From assembly GCF_030867145.1 (NCBI RefSeq), contig NC_134414.1:67834814-67898813 (forward strand): a stretch of DNA of 64,000 bases, written 5' to 3'. The DNA is from Opisthocomus hoazin (taxonomy: Eukaryota > Chordata > Aves > Opisthocomiformes > Opisthocomidae). Below, one piece after another: positions 12,101 through 27,400 of this stretch (position 1 is the stretch's first letter; every line of letters starts with the position of its first letter). The notes under the pieces were generated by a model. The model did not search any database and had not been told where the DNA came from. It was given only the letters and a program-made list of their open reading frames with translations. A program made the position numbers and the translations under genes.

Positions 12101-15100
12101 AAAGAGAGATAATTATAACAGAGAAGGGGAATATGAGAAGAAAAATAAAGAGAGAGAGAGGAGAAATTATATCCTATTTCTAACACACTTCTCACAGGGC
12201 TAAATTCTGCCATGCCTACTTATCCTGAATTACTCTTCCACCTAGGGCAGCCCCACTGATTTCAGTGGATTGGTCTACTTGCAAAATATTCCTCTAAAAA
12301 ATCACAAAGGTGTGGGAAAGGTTAAACTGATTATAACAGCAGCGTGCTGATTTATCTAGTAAGAACAGGTCATTTCACCCTTTTAGAAGAAATGTATTTA
12401 AAATCTAATTACAGTGGTATATTTTAATTTGGATTTACAGGTGACACTAGCTGAATGGAAAGATGAGTAATTACCCTAATTGGCTCCCACAAAGCCAAGA
12501 AAACCAAACCAAACCAAAGGAAGTCTTCGCTGAAAAAGAAATTTAGTAGAGGAATTAAGACATGGTAACACTGTTGTATCAAATAGTGATGCTCTTTGAC
12601 TTTGGCTTCTGATTTTCTCCATACATTTCTAAATATCTTCCTGTTTGGATATGACAGGAAAATAGACTGGAAACAAAAATGGTTATATTCAAATGAATCA
12701 CCTTTAAAAATGACCTTTTATGAGTTACAAACAGAAGATAAGAATTAATATTTGTATTCTGCTATCTATGGTCCAAAAGATAATCTGGCTTGAACATCTT
12801 TTTAAAAGGCTTTAAGAATTTGACAAAGTAAATATTTCTATTTTCCTTCACTTTTTTTTTAACCTGTCAAAGCTAAATGAATGTAAGCAGTTTTAACTGT
12901 TTTAAGTAATCAGCTTGACTGTCTCAGTTCTTCATGAAAGATAATGAGGTGTATTTGATCAGAAGGTTCATTAAAAATGATTACATGAAAGAAGGAAAGT
13001 CATTCCGAAGAGTGTTGTTAATTGCAAAAGACGAGTCGACATATGACTGAAGTTTGGATCCAAGTTCAGAGTCAAATAAAATGTGTAACAATTTGTTTTC
13101 CCATGTGCATTAGTTTGTGTGATGTTGTGACGTTAACAAGTCCCTCAGTTATATCAACTTTCATTTCACTGTGTGATGTTGAAATAATTTACATTTTTCA
13201 AAATTATATTTGAGTTTCTATGTATGAATTACCTAAGAAAGTAATTGACTGTTTAGAAATCAATGTTTCTAATAACCAAACAAGTGTGGAATCATTACAT
13301 TTTCCAATGTCAGTCATATTCTTCATATGATTTATGAATTGAGCATGTCACATCACTGGCATCTTATCCCTTTTAAATTGAGTTAGAGTAAAAATGGTAG
13401 CAGGAGAAAGTGATTATTATCCATGCTTCATCTGCCAGCTAAAGTCCTCAGAGTAACAAACAGTATGCTTTCTGTAACTTGTCATGGGCAAATATTGCTT
13501 GAACAGCCCTGTAGATCTCACAGAAGCCACATCTCTGATAATATTTACAGAAGTGGCCATCATATATCATCATTGCCATTTCAGAGGAAAGCAAGCCTTG
13601 TCTTTTCAGACATAACAAAAATCATTCTTGTAATACAAACACTCATAGCTTAATATTTAAGATACTCAAAATAATCAGCTTAGGCAAATGCAAGGGAGAA
13701 AGTAGAGTATATAGGACTGCTCAAAAGAAGATATCCCTGGAAGCCTACAGCAAGACTTCAGCCTATGGAGACTGGATTACACCATGAGTATATGCTGAAT
13801 GAAATTTTCTTCTTCAGCAAATTACACAGTGCTTTGGAATACAGGTGGGCAACAGGACTGAGAGTTTCCCACCAAAATCTATCCATCTGTAACACCTTGG
13901 CAGGGCAGAATGAATGGCATAGCTCTCTCCATTGCTGCAGAGCGAGTTTAGATAGTCAACTTAAACTAGACTCCTCACTTCCACACAGCTGATGGGTGAG
14001 AGGAATCCTGAGTGCTCTGTGCTTTTTATTCTTTTGGGGGGTTTTGCAGCAAGCCACCAAAGTTCAGGTAACTGCTCAGGATCTATGAAGGATAGAAGAA
14101 TATGTTTGCTTTTAAAGACTGTGTGAAGTAACATTTTTTAAAAACAGTCAAAGCTTCACCTTGATCAAACAAAGCTGTGAAAGTACAAATTTTCTTGTGC
14201 AGAATATGTTTTTGATTACTAGAAAAGAACATTACTTTTAAAAAAAAAATTGTATTTGTGGCATGCATCAGCTGGCTTCTTAGTTAAATAGGTGTACCTG
14301 AAGGCTTCACAGAGCTCTTTAAGGCTAACTTACAAAGTAAGTTTGCAAAGTAATTAACTACTTCAGAAAGAAATGTTATTACCTGCTGTGTCTTTAAGAG
14401 AATGGAATGTGTTCTTTATCAGGGGATCTAATCAAGGAACAACAAAGAAAAATACTGTTAAGACAGCGTTTGTTCTACCTTTTTCAGGAACTTGTTGTAT
14501 CATAGTTATGACTGATTCTGTGCAGTAAGAAAGAAATTAGGTCACTCACACTATTTTTCAAGTTAAATTCTACTAGAAATAAATTAAATTCTAATGCTTT
14601 TAAGCACCTGGAACTTGATTGTTCATTGCCTTGCCCTTGAGTGAGAGTATTTTTTTAATTCAGTTTGTACAAGGTAGTCACAATGCAAGACAAGAGAGTA
14701 TAAAGAATTCAGTCATTGCATCCCACAGCTTTGAATCTGAAACAATCTCTTATAAAGAAATTTCTGTCCTAGAAAATTCAGAGAGGGCATAAACATTATT
14801 AAACAGGCACTAGACAGAAGAATGACTTACAGATAGAAATGATACTGCTGATATTTGTTTGAGCAAAGCAAAAAAATATTGATGTATCAGTTGGCGTTAG
14901 TTGCATCACCAAATTGCAGAGTATGTCTTTACAACTGAAACTGTTAAAAATTTTTTAGGGGTCCAGGGAGTCATTAAACATCCTGGGACCCTGGTTCTGT
15001 AAAGAACTGCTTCATATCACACTTGCCCAAAAATAGTTTCCACAGAGAAACATCTAGACAGTGCACCATTGTAGGCTGCAGATCCTCTGAAAAGCATGGT

Positions 15101-17442
15101 GCACTGAATATTAACACCATTTCACACATTCCCAAGATGTATGCAATTACCTCAGGGAGAGAAGCTGGGAATGTGAGGTCTCAAGGGCTTAGATAATGAC
15201 ATAAAATAAATTGCAACGATTACCCGTGTATTTTTCCAAGAGACATATTATTTAAAACCTGTCTAGGCTTTTGAGAATGAAAGACGGAGGAATGTCCACT
15301 TTATGAAATTGCTATTAATGTGTGACCTAGAGTTGAAGACAAGGTTAATTATGGGTTTTTAACAGAAGTATCATTCTGGTTTAATATCAGTACCCGGGCC
15401 TTAAATATTGAACTAAGTCACATTTTTCAGGGACAATTGCCTTTGAATGAAGAATGGCGGGGCTCTGATCTTTGCTGACCCTACTGACTCCCACTGTGTA
15501 ATCCATAGCAATAGAGTTGCTACGGCAACCGGGTAACATGTCGTAAAGTAGCATAAGACCATGAAATCTGATGTCATACTTCCATGAGATACAAAATTGC
15601 AAATGGCTTCCTATAGCAAATTTATTAAATGATTGAGATAATGTATACAAATTATATGGCATCAATCTGGAATGAACAGGGATACTTATGCTGTGACACT
15701 ATCAAAATAACTGGAAGGCAAGTCAGTCTTACTGGACACATTAGTGTTCTGGTCAAACATTTGGCACTTAAGTCAACTATCCTCCAATCATGTGCATCTT
15801 TCCTGAAAGTTTTTGTTCTCTCAAGATTTTTTCTCTCATCTGGATGTAGTAGATGATCAGGTACACTTGATCTAATCCCATACAGTTATTCCTAAATTAA
15901 ATGGAGAAGATGCAACTGTAATCAGTGTTGTGTGAATGAGAGAGAATTATCCAGGACATTGCATACAGAGTTTAATGTTCCTTTGTCTACAAGCTGATTT
16001 TTCCTGGGGTTAGTATGCATCCATCCAACTAGCATGTAATTTACTTGGAAGTTCGCAAATAAGAGATAAACTGGTAATATTAAATTATACTTTCTCATGA
16101 AGAAAAATTATTTTTGACCACAATATGCTTCAGAACAAAAGCATTAATGGTATGTTACAGCTTTCAACCATAAATGTAAAACACTAAGCAATAAAAACAC
16201 AGCACCACAGAGGCTGAACTATCAGCAATTTTGTAAAGGCTAGGTTTTATCAAGAGGACAACAAAACAATCTGAGAGCAAAAGTCCTGTTCATTAGAAAA
16301 AAGTTCTTGCCACTCAGCCCTCACAACGTTTGTTAATTAATATAACTTTGCAGTAAGCTTAAGTATGTCTCACTGAATGGATGGATTGTGCTATACATGT
16401 TATAATAGGCTCAGTAGCTACATAGTACTATGGAGGATTTCTTTTTCTGAAGGATCAGAAGGACTTACACTCATCAATTTCATATAGTTTGTTCCTGTAT
16501 TTAACAATAGTCAAAGCTGGATATTTCAGAAGAATCTATAAAACCTTTACATTGTATACAACCATAGATTTCTATACCATAAAGCTTAATTTCTGCCAAA
16601 GCACAGATGGTGATCTACCTATTTCCCCAAGCACGAGGTTTGACGGCTCCTGTAATTTGATCCTCTTTTGCTAGCACAGCTAGTCAAAGAGAAGTGTCTT
16701 TCTCTGAAAGTTTTGCCTGTATATTAATAGCTTGTGATTCTATGCTCTACTGCACATATTATGTGGTAGACGTTCTGCCTCCATAGGAGGTTTTAAAAGT
16801 ATGTTGGTCCAAAATATTAGCCTTACTGACATCTGCATCTTTAAAGATGACTTTAGATACAGAAAGTTCAAAGAGATGCTCATACAAATCACAAAGTCAG
16901 GCAACAGTGATCCTGTTCTTACAAGGTCTAAGGAGATAAAAAGGTATGAGTTGGTAATGCTCTTTGAATGCCCATATAGATTATCACTGCAGACCAAGAA
17001 TGTTATTTTTCAATTTCTTTATTGGATATTTTAAGGCTGTTATGTGACAAAATATTTACTTTCTCTAAAATTACTGACTTTTTCACTAAACATATGAAAA
17101 CTGATCATGCACTTCTAGAAGCAGTTCTACTTTTAATCAGCTAATGCTCATATTTATGGCTTCTGAAAACAAAAAAATGTAGTCCTTTCTTTTTCAATTA
17201 AAAGCTGAAAAATCCCCAGTACTTTATTTAAAAAAATCATTACTACTCAACCAGTTCTAACATACCTATGTTGTATGCCACAGAAGTTTCATTGGAAACA
17301 CAAGAGTATCTTTGTGGACTGATTGAAACAAGTCAGTAAAATAATTTGGTTTTATGGCTGAAATTCTAATGCTGACACCAGATTCAAACTGCTTATGAAT
17401 TCCGGCTGCACACTCAGGGGTATAGAACTGGATATATATAGC

Positions 17443-17473
17443 TTCTTTTTTTTTTTGGAAGAAAAAAAAAAGG
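17443..17473. repeat. T11/A10 inverted repeat
   Basis: A run of 11 T is followed by GGAAG and 10 A, making a short A/T hairpin. It is low-complexity sequence with no evidence of function. Confidence 0.7.
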
Positions 17474-20400
17474 AAAGATATTCACAGCCTTGGTCTCCCT
17501 GCTGAATTATATAATTATGTCCACTAGCTGGTAATATAGGAAAATCTTCTGGGAGATCTGTTTACAAAAAGAAAGAATCTTCCATGTCCAATAGCTGTAA
17601 TTACAATAATACTTCTTTCAGGGGGTCAGTTTCAGAGTAAAAATAGAAACTGCCTCATCAAGCTCTTTCCTTCATTTTGACTCTATATTTCTATAGGGTC
17701 TGGAGATCTTTTAACCAGGTAAAAAAAACGTGTTAAACTGAAATGATGACATTGTTGGAAAAGCAGGAAAGTTCTTTTAGGTTTGCGTTGGGGGTGTGTG
17801 AGGGTTTTTTTCATAGTGCTTCATTTTTGAGTATTCTATTCTGCTTTGCAGTAGAAAGGAGAGCGAGCAAGTCCTGCACCTCGTTTGTGAAGGATGTCAC
17901 TGAAGAAGGTGTTAATGTGCCTAGCAGTCAGTCTGAGCTGTTCTGGCCTTTGGGGCAGGTGTGATCTGAAGTGTGATCCCTAATCCCTAGTGGATGCCAA
18001 CCCCTGATTGCAGGACTGTCACTCTCCATAGTGCATCCTATAGAGAGGGTCCTCAGACCACCCGGACAGGGGGACCTATTGGGGTGTACATCAGTACCTT
18101 CACTGCTCACATGCCTGGGTTCCTTCAACGGGAGGAACACCTCTCACTAAAATATAGATATAACCAGGATGATTTAAACACTTGCCTAGATTCTTTCTTG
18201 TATGGACTTCTATAGTTAGTTCTTCTTGAATTAAGCAAGCACTTAGCTTTCTTGTTTCATCAGCTGAGATGATCCGAGACGGTCCTGAATAGCCTTCATT
18301 TCCCTATATAGCATACAAGTCTTCCAAGCTCTGCCATCTGCCATCTATTTCAACTATCTCCCTGTACCTCAGATTTTCCTGCCAGTCTGATGGAAACTAC
18401 TCATCTGTTTTGCTTTCTCGTATCCCTGGGTACACACACACATACACTTCTGCAGGAGGTTAAGCATAGACTCTTGTACTGGGGATTCACAGGCAGCAGG
18501 AACACCTAAATTAAGAAACATATCCCACCTCTGCTCCTTCCAAATGCAGGGCAGAGTCTGAAAATCTACTGCTTCATGCTGCTGATCCATATAGGCTGCA
18601 ACCAGTAACTCATAAGCTTTATTTTCTTTACCTGAAATAAAATTAGTTACAAAACATCCCACAAGGGTTAAACCATTTTCAGTGGATATAGTTTATTTTA
18701 CGGATGACTTTTTGTCTATACAAGTTTCTTTTTTTTCACAGAGGTCCCCTTCCCTGTTATGAGTAATATTCTGTGTGAAAAGCAAGCAAAACTGTTATGT
18801 CTGTTCCCCTTATGTTTCCTGCTCCACTGGCATCAGGAGGAACTTTGCCATTAAGCTCAGAGGGTGTTGGATCCAGCCCTAACAGGCTCATGTACTGCAG
18901 GAACATCGTTTCCTCTTGTTTTCAATGGCATACCTTGTTCTTTCTATTAATGTCCATCCAAAACATCAAAGACTGATGGAGTCAAGGCAGGTTAGAGCTA
19001 AAAAGAACATAATCCCCACCAGCAAATTTTAAGGCTGAAGTTATGACCTATTTTAGCTAATAAACAAAATGGGCTTCACAGGTGTCAGAATTCCGCTGCA
19101 ATCAACCACTAATCTTTGTTTTGCAAGAGTGAAATAACAACAAAAGCAATTTATCTGTAAAATGACAAGTCAACTCTTGCCAGTATTGTGTTAAAACAAG
19201 AGACTTCTGTAGGTATTTTTGAATATATTTTTAACCATGAACTTTTAATTCTTCACATATGTGAGGTAGGGAGGGAATATTTATATTATTTGATTGTTTT
19301 ATCTACTTTCCAGGCTCAACTATTTTATCAGCTGAAAAGCTGGAAAGTATTCTTATGACTAAATAACTTCATGTTTATCATTCATTCTATTTTTTTTTAG
19401 CCAGTCCCCATGATACCATTCTAATTCTGATAATGTTGATAGAAGGAGCTGGAAGCACTTACATTAAGTTATCTAATAATTCTATTCATTCAAAGACGTT
19501 GTCAAATATACAAACCACTTGCCAATAAACTGGCATAATAAATATACTTCATACTGCATAGTTCTTAGGTAGAGAGCTCAGATAGTTCTTAGATAGATCC
19601 TAAACTTTTTTTACGTGTTCTACATTTTCATAGATTATATATAACTTAGTTTTGTATGTAAGCATTAGTTCTGGGAAGAACAAATCATAAATAAACCAGA
19701 ACTGTGTTAGACTCTATGATCTTTAGACCTGACATTCTTGTTTTAATCTGTGAGGGAGGATTTAGAAGCACGCTGGTGATGGTGCACCAATAATAAATAA
19801 TTATCATCTCCAATTTCCTTGCTTTTTTCCCTATTTTGTAACCTATTGTTATCAAATAGGATTACAGAATCAGAGTGATCTTTCTCTAGCAGACTGTGTA
19901 GGTAACTTTGATTTTTCACAAGCAATTTTTGTGGCAATTAAATTTTGATGGTCTGTCAGATACGTGCAGCCTGTAACGTAATTGGCTCTAATTTAAAAAA
20001 TAATAATTTTTGCTGTACAAGTAGCCAAAGAAAACAAAGAAAGGGGACAAAGGGTTAAAATCTGAGCCAACCGCCTTTCCTCAGGAAAAACCTGTAGTTG
20101 AGACAAGGGGAAATCGTATATGAGAATCATTTTCTCCCTCTATGTATAAATAAAGAGAAACTTTACTGTGAAAATATTAGCCATGAGGTTGTTTCTGACA
20201 GATGTCCTTACATCTTGATTCCATCACAGTCCAATGTAATGTTTTTGAATTCTACCTCATTTCAATATATTCTTACTCAGAAAGAGGGGAGAACGACAGC
20301 AAAATGTAATATTCAGGGTTCGGAGGTTTTATTCTAATTTTAGAGTACAGAATGTGCAGATAGCCATCATCCAAATCACCAAATTATCCAATAGTGCTGG

Positions 20401-23400
20401 GCCAGTAGCAATCACAAGATTTAACGTGCACAAATGTTTCACATTAAAATCTGATAGATTGTATAGTACTTCCCACTAAAAGGAAAAGGAGGGGAAAAGA
20501 ATAAGAAAAAGATGTGGAGGGAGCTATAAATTGTTATGCCTTTGTTCGCTCTTGATTGCCCCTTTATATCTGTAAGAATTCTGCCCCTCTTCAAGAGGCT
20601 GCTATTTTTTGTGACAGTGTGTGGGAGAAGAGATGGTCACTGCTCCCACTCGAGGCAAATGGATTTTTGTTCTTCCAGGTTTCTTTGTTCCGCGTTTGTG
20701 TGGTTTCACTTTAGGTATAGCACCCTGAAACAAGAATAAGGAAGCATTTCTCTTCACAGCATACACATATACAGTGTATACAAGCCTCTTTACTCCCTAG
20801 CTTAGTGCAGCCCTTCTGTGCTGGTTTCAGGTGGAAAAACCATGATAGGTTTTAGTTATTCCTGTTGCAGTTTGCACTGAAAAATATGTGCTTCTGTTAA
20901 CACAGATTTGCATGACTTCCTCAATGTTTTGTCACATGCCTCACTTCAAAAAATCAAGAGTTCTCCACATCCCCTTATCACACGTGGCTCTCGGGGCAAG
21001 AGCTGGTTTGTGTCTCACACAACTGAAGCACCTCGCTGTTCAGGAGACCCTCATCGGCTGTGGCCTGAGGGAGTGCTTCAACAGGAGCCATTGGCTCTGA
21101 CCTTTCTCATCTTCTCCATCTCTGCAACACCTCAGAGCAGAGATTCGGCTATCAACAGATACTGTGAGAAGAGGGTTTCTAATATTTCCTACTGAAGTCT
21201 TACCTTTGCGAAAAAGAAACCTCTCCACCACTCTGCAGAGGACCCAGAATTTACCTTTGCCTCCTCAGGCATGATTACACTCTGCTTCGTTTCATATCTG
21301 CTGTTCCTTTAATGTCAGGATACAGACCAAAACCCTTAAATATGTGCTTTCAAAATAGTCTGAAAAGATCTTCTTCACAACCTTTTTTTCCTTTTTGTTT
21401 ATTTTTAATGAAGGTAAGACTGTGACCATAAGTGTGATGTTTAAGGAGTAAAATTCCTGCTCTGAGGAAAAAGGAGGAAAAAAAAAACATCAGAAGAGTA
21501 TCTTATTGTTTGTTCCAAAAGGATGTCATGGAGGTGACCAACTTCACCTAACAATGGCAGAGTCAGATTAACTATTTTTTAAAAAAGTAAAAAGTAAATC
21601 TGGTTCACAGTCAGCTCCATATGCTGTTTATGAAAATCCTGTCTCACTAACCAGAAACTTGTTGTTTAATAGCTGTGAAACAGAGCTTAAAGAAATATCA
21701 TTGATTAATATGGTACCTACTGATACAACAGCCTCCATTTATTTTAAGCATTCACTGATCATTATTTCAGATATTTAATAGGGGTCTGGTAGAGACAAAA
21801 TGAAGAAGTGCTGAAGATCTGGATTTATATCTCTGCATCCTTGGACACCCCAATTAGGCTTTCTCAGATACAATGAAATAAAAAAGAAATATTTTTCCCA
21901 CGCTCCCAAACACGATAACCAGACAAGGATCTCCTCACCAGAGGCTGAAAATTAAATTATTACTGAGGTTTGGTTATCTAAAGGGATTTGCAAAATATCC
22001 AAGAAGATAGAAATGTTTTTGTCATTGCCACAGCGAACAAAGTCAGAAAAGTCATTGCTAATCAGGAGGTAACGTAATTCTAAACATACACTTTAGAATA
22101 ACTATACTACCACTGTGCTTAACAGTGATGTATGATTTTGATTGCCCTGACTTCATGTAACCATTCTGAGTTTAAAAGGCTTGATTTTTAGAGGATGGAA
22201 CTGAGGCATTCGAAGCCACTAATTCAAAAACTCATAATTTTCTAGCATATACAGCAACACCTTAAAAAAGTGAAATTCTGCCTTCAATTATCTTAGACTA
22301 TATCCTAATTATCTCTGTATTCCTAGAATATGGCTGCTTAGAAGTGCGTTCCCTGAAGCATGGAGTTATCCGGACTAACTTAACCTAGTTAGCTCAGACA
22401 TCATTACCACTCCAGTAGCAGCAGTCTGGGCTAATTTCTCCTCCTCAACAGGGTAAATTGCTCTAACTTTAGCAGAGATAGTCTTAGAATAAGAAATTGT
22501 CAGTTTCCGTAGACATGGTGTACAGCCTTTTCTTAAAGTTAACTTTTAATGTGGGCACAGTAAATCATCATTAGCATTTGTGTAATATACTGGGGATTTT
22601 TCAAGTGGTGACAGATTTTTCAAGTATGCAATAAAATTTTTCTTTACCCATGAAGGGATGAAATGGTGAACCAAAACTGAACATTTACAAATGTTATCAT
22701 TCATGGTACTGAAAGATCAAGTAGCAGAACTAAAGAGACAAGCAGATGCACTTAGAAAAAAATCAATGCATGTGAGATATTTCTTTGATGACACATGCCT
22801 AGTTTTAGACTCCAAAGAGGTGACAGGAGAGGGAGGCCAGCTGCAGGGATGGAAAAGATGAGTGAAACAGAGATAAGGCACAAGAGAAACAGGATAATAT
22901 AAAAGATAACGACTGAGTAATTGTGAAGACAGATATTAAGAGAGGAAGGAAGCATGGCAAAAACAGTGAATGCAGTAATGGTGCCTAACATATCAAGTAT
23001 TGGATGTTATCATAGATGGTGAATCAGAAGTTTGAATACAACACTTGAAAATAAATGAGAAAAGAAGTGACAAAACAATGTAATCCAGGCTAGAACGTTT
23101 TTCACTAGTGGCAAAATGATACCATAGAAGGGAACACTGAGAAAGAAAGAGGCATTTCAAAGAAGAAAACATATGGAAGCAAAAACATTGTGAATTTTTT
23201 CCATTAATTAAAGTTCATCTTTATTCTTTTGTCTCAGTCAGCAATAGTTGCTGCTTATTACTGAATTTTACTTTCTTTACCGTATTGGATTTTTTTATTA
23301 TTATTATTAGAAAGCTGTTTTCCATTAATAGGAGCTTTTGTTTTGCAGTTACATTGCTGCTAGGAAGCATTTCATAAAGACTACTTTTGTTAGCAGGTAC

Positions 23401-24393
23401 CATCAGCACCAAATTTACGCCTCAGTTATTGGCCTCCAGTAGGCGGGTGCACAACCTTGGCAAAGGACAAACCTGACCAGGTAAAAACTACACTCTGTGA
23501 CACACAATTCCCATTAGGACATATGGCACACCTTCACGGAAGGTTTGTGTCACTGAAAGTGAAAGAAGAGGTACTCAAGACAAATAAGCAGCAGACACAT
23601 CATGGAGGAGGGCTTGTTCCACAAAGCCATGTGTCTTCTAGCAGAAATCTTTTTCACATGGAGCCTGACGAGAAGACACCCTCCATCTGTATTTGAACCC
23701 AACATCACTAACCCTCGATGCCTCCAGGATCACAGTAAAACTGCTGTGGTGTCATTGCACCAGCTACAAATTGCAGAGTGTGATTGACCGGTTTGCTCAA
23801 AACAAGACATATGAAAGATGCACCAAGAAATTTTTTCTAGTATCTCTCTTAGTGAACTTTCAAGAATAAAAACCAATATGATCTTTATAGATGTGATGGG
23901 CCTTGCATTGCATGTGAAGAAGGGTGGCCCACAAGAAATGTCCTACTTCCAGCTTAAGGTCTAATACTTGACCTTGTCTCCAGCACAGATCCTGACTCCA
24001 TCATTATGCAAAGAGCTGTAATTAGATGCATCAGAAACCATGGCCCTCTATATAGAAATAAATTAAAAATATTGTACCTTCCACGAATCAATCTTACTGA
24101 GTTTTTGATTGAGATATAGAACAGGAAATATCGACATGTGTTATGTGAATATTTGGTTTTCCAACAGAGATGTTGCTTGTTGGTTAAAAGTAAAACAAAT
24201 TTTAGATTTATGTAAGTTTTTTTGTCTTACTCTTTTCCCTTCTTATCTAAAGAAAAAAAAAGTAAAAGGCAAGTATTTTCTGATCTAACTTAAACTAGAT
24301 CTAGCACGGGTTTATTAACCCACAAAAATAAGAATGCAAACAGTGAAATTAGCTCATTCTTTTTCATATCATTATTATAATCACTTTGTTAGT

Positions 24394-24441
24394 AGCTTCT
24401 TCTCACTGTTAATTCAGAGCTTCTTCTCACTGTTAATTCAG
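24394..24441 (+). repeat. Perfect 24-bp tandem duplication
   Basis: The unit starting AGCTTCTTCTCACTG and ending TTAATTCAG occurs twice with no mismatch (24394-24417 and 24418-24441). It looks like a recent replication-slippage duplication. Confidence 0.95.
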
Positions 24442-27400
24442 CAGTTGATAATACAAGCATGCAGATGTCAGTTAATTTTTCTGAATTTTCTAAAGTTTTC
24501 ATTGTATAGCTCATGCTGCTGGATAATTTGGTCCCCCACACCATTCTGAAACTCTGTAACAGCCATCTTTTGTCTCCCATACAAATGAAGCTTAAGCATC
24601 ACACTACCATGGACTTCACTCACTGCAAGTTGCATTTACAGTAAAGGAGACTGAAAGTTTAAATTTTTTGAAAGTACAGCCAAAGCTGCAAGTTTTCCAG
24701 CTGAAGAGAATTTTATCCTAATAGTTAAAACTCACACCTGTTCAGAGGACCATGCCAGGTCCTTAAAATGAATTTAAGCCCTCATAATATTGCTATAAAT
24801 TTAAGCAATAACTTATCACATGAGCCTTGATCTGGCATTAGACCCAGGAATGAATTTTACCTGTGGTGAGTGTTGTGTGAAGGGAAAAAAAATGTATGAG
24901 AAAGATTCCACAGAACTAAGCAAGTTGATAAGTTAAACAAGAGGATTGGCAGAGAGCCTGCTATGATTGGTCATATTGGATAAACAATGTGAGAAAAGTA
25001 ATCTGAGATATTTTAAAAGCCATTCTAAATCCTTACCTAGAAACAAAGGAGAGAGATACTACACTTTCTTTGTGTTAGCCAAGAAGAAGGAGGATATTGT
25101 TGTTCCATTGATGACTTTGTTGAGGCTCTGAATTTTCAAATGTACTGAATTAAAGACAGAGGAAAATCTGAGCTTTATAGACACAAAACAAACCAGTGAT
25201 AAAGGAAAAGAATGTATCGTAGGATAACTATTAAACACTATTTTCCACCAGTTAATATCGTAACAGATACAGCTCTAATAGGATTAGAAAAACATAGTTA
25301 GACATGGTATCTCTGTGACATAGAGCACAAAAAACCAAGGGCTGTAGCTGAAGAAAATTAAAAATGTTGCGTTGTATGAGCCAACTAAATAGACAGACAA
25401 CTATCAAAACAACAAATATTTAACGCAGGCAGTAAAAATCTAGTAGCAGATACCTAAAAACGATTTTCAACGGCTTCATTGATCTATCATTCAAGCTGCA
25501 AGGCTACTATTTCACACCTTGTCTCTGCTGCCAACTTTTGCAGGGATTTGTCTGCTTACATGACATGAGTACTTCATGTCTTTATGAGCCTGACCACACC
25601 AAGTACACATCCAAATACAGGTTGTACATTCATCTTCAAGTGTGCTTAGAAATGCATATTTCAAAGTAAAATGTAGAGGGGTTTACACAGAGAGAAATAA
25701 TCAAGTAACCAACAAATTCGTTTGCTAAGTCAGGTGATAAAGACACTTTATCCTTAAAAGTCAGAATAGAGGTAATGTGGTTTGTAAAACCCTCTATGCA
25801 ACTCGGGATTGTTGAGGGTTTTCTTTAAAACTTCATCTTTCAGTGGGATATGCAATTTAACTCAACAACGTAATACATGCTTTCGAATAACCTTTCTTTT
25901 GTTTCACATTTACATCAGATATTCTGACAGAAGACTAGTACCAAGTAGAATAGAAAGCAGACAGGAACTCTTGGTAGAAAACCAACAGACATTGGAACTT
26001 AGGTTCAAATTTGCAGGTACTCAGATATGGATTTCAAGTCAGGAAACCCAGCCTACAAGTACAATGCAACCGTCCAAACTTTACTCCCGTATGGCAACCG
26101 TATTTCATTCCCCTATTATGCATGCTTTCTGAAACTAGTTTCAAAGCTATACTCTAGAAATGGCTTCATTCCAAGTCATTGTATGTTGGATATCACTGAA
26201 TATAATAAATCCCAGTTACTGCTGAATATGAAATGGCTGTTATTCATGTATTTGCTGTCCCAGTGACAAGCTTACCCTAAATTTGTTGTTAACCAAAGCA
26301 AAACTCAGTGTGTGATGCAAAAAAAAAACTTCAGCTAATTCATTATCTAAAGTTTATATGCTATCATTAGTGATAATAAAATGCCTTTCTTCACACTTAC
26401 AGAGGTTCCATCTTATTGCTTAAATTTAAAGCAATATTTTGAGGATATAACTGTAGTAATATCCATTAGATAGAACCAGAGTCATCTTTCATCCTGCTGT
26501 ACCTGAGCAAAGCTTGTAAAAATAAGCTCTAACTAGAAAAATTGTGCAACCTATCATAGACTAAGTGTACAGACCTTCTGCAGAGTGCGAATGTAAAACT
26601 TGAAAAAATCGTAACAAACTACGTGTTCTTACTTGTTTTAAAATATCCAGCATGCTTTTTATAAATGGATATTTTTCTGAAAAGGAGTAGTTGTGGCATA
26701 TTGTCCTCCTTTTTTCCCCAAGTATTAACTTGATGAGTTTTAATTTAATACAAACATATGAAGATTATGGGAGTGTGCACATAGAAGCACGTACTGTGGC
26801 ACATACATGTGTACACATTATTTTTAGGTGAGGCTCAGTACATCTGCAAGTGAATGATAAGGATTAATTTGAGGGTTCTAATTTCCATCTAATTTGAGGC
26901 TAAACCAATAAATAAATGAAACATAAGTTGAGGTAAAATTAAGTACACACTCCTAGAACAAGCTGTCTTTTCCTCTCCAGCAAACTATAATGCTCCACAG
27001 GGATAACAGAAGTTAATTATTTCAGCCATGTGCAATGGATAAAAATGGCTGAATCAATATTTCTGAATGTTAGTGTTTAACTTGATTTCACATATGCCAC
27101 GGGAGCTCATTGGATTTAGCTATGACTTTGCATCAGAAAAATTATAAAATATTAAATTTTCCAAGTAAAACTTTCCAGAGTTCTTCTAAGGGGATCCCAT
27201 TGTCACTATTACTGGTTTTTTTCACAGGCCCACTGTGTAAAACAGACTTATCATTTCACTACTTCAGGACATTAAATTGCTCAGCAGAGTGAGTGCACTC
27301 CCCTCTCGGTGTGTTGAGTCATGCAGCTTCTATGCAAGCTTTGCAAAATTCCTTCATCTCTGGTAACCTTTGTGACCCACCCCAGTGACTGACTGGCACC

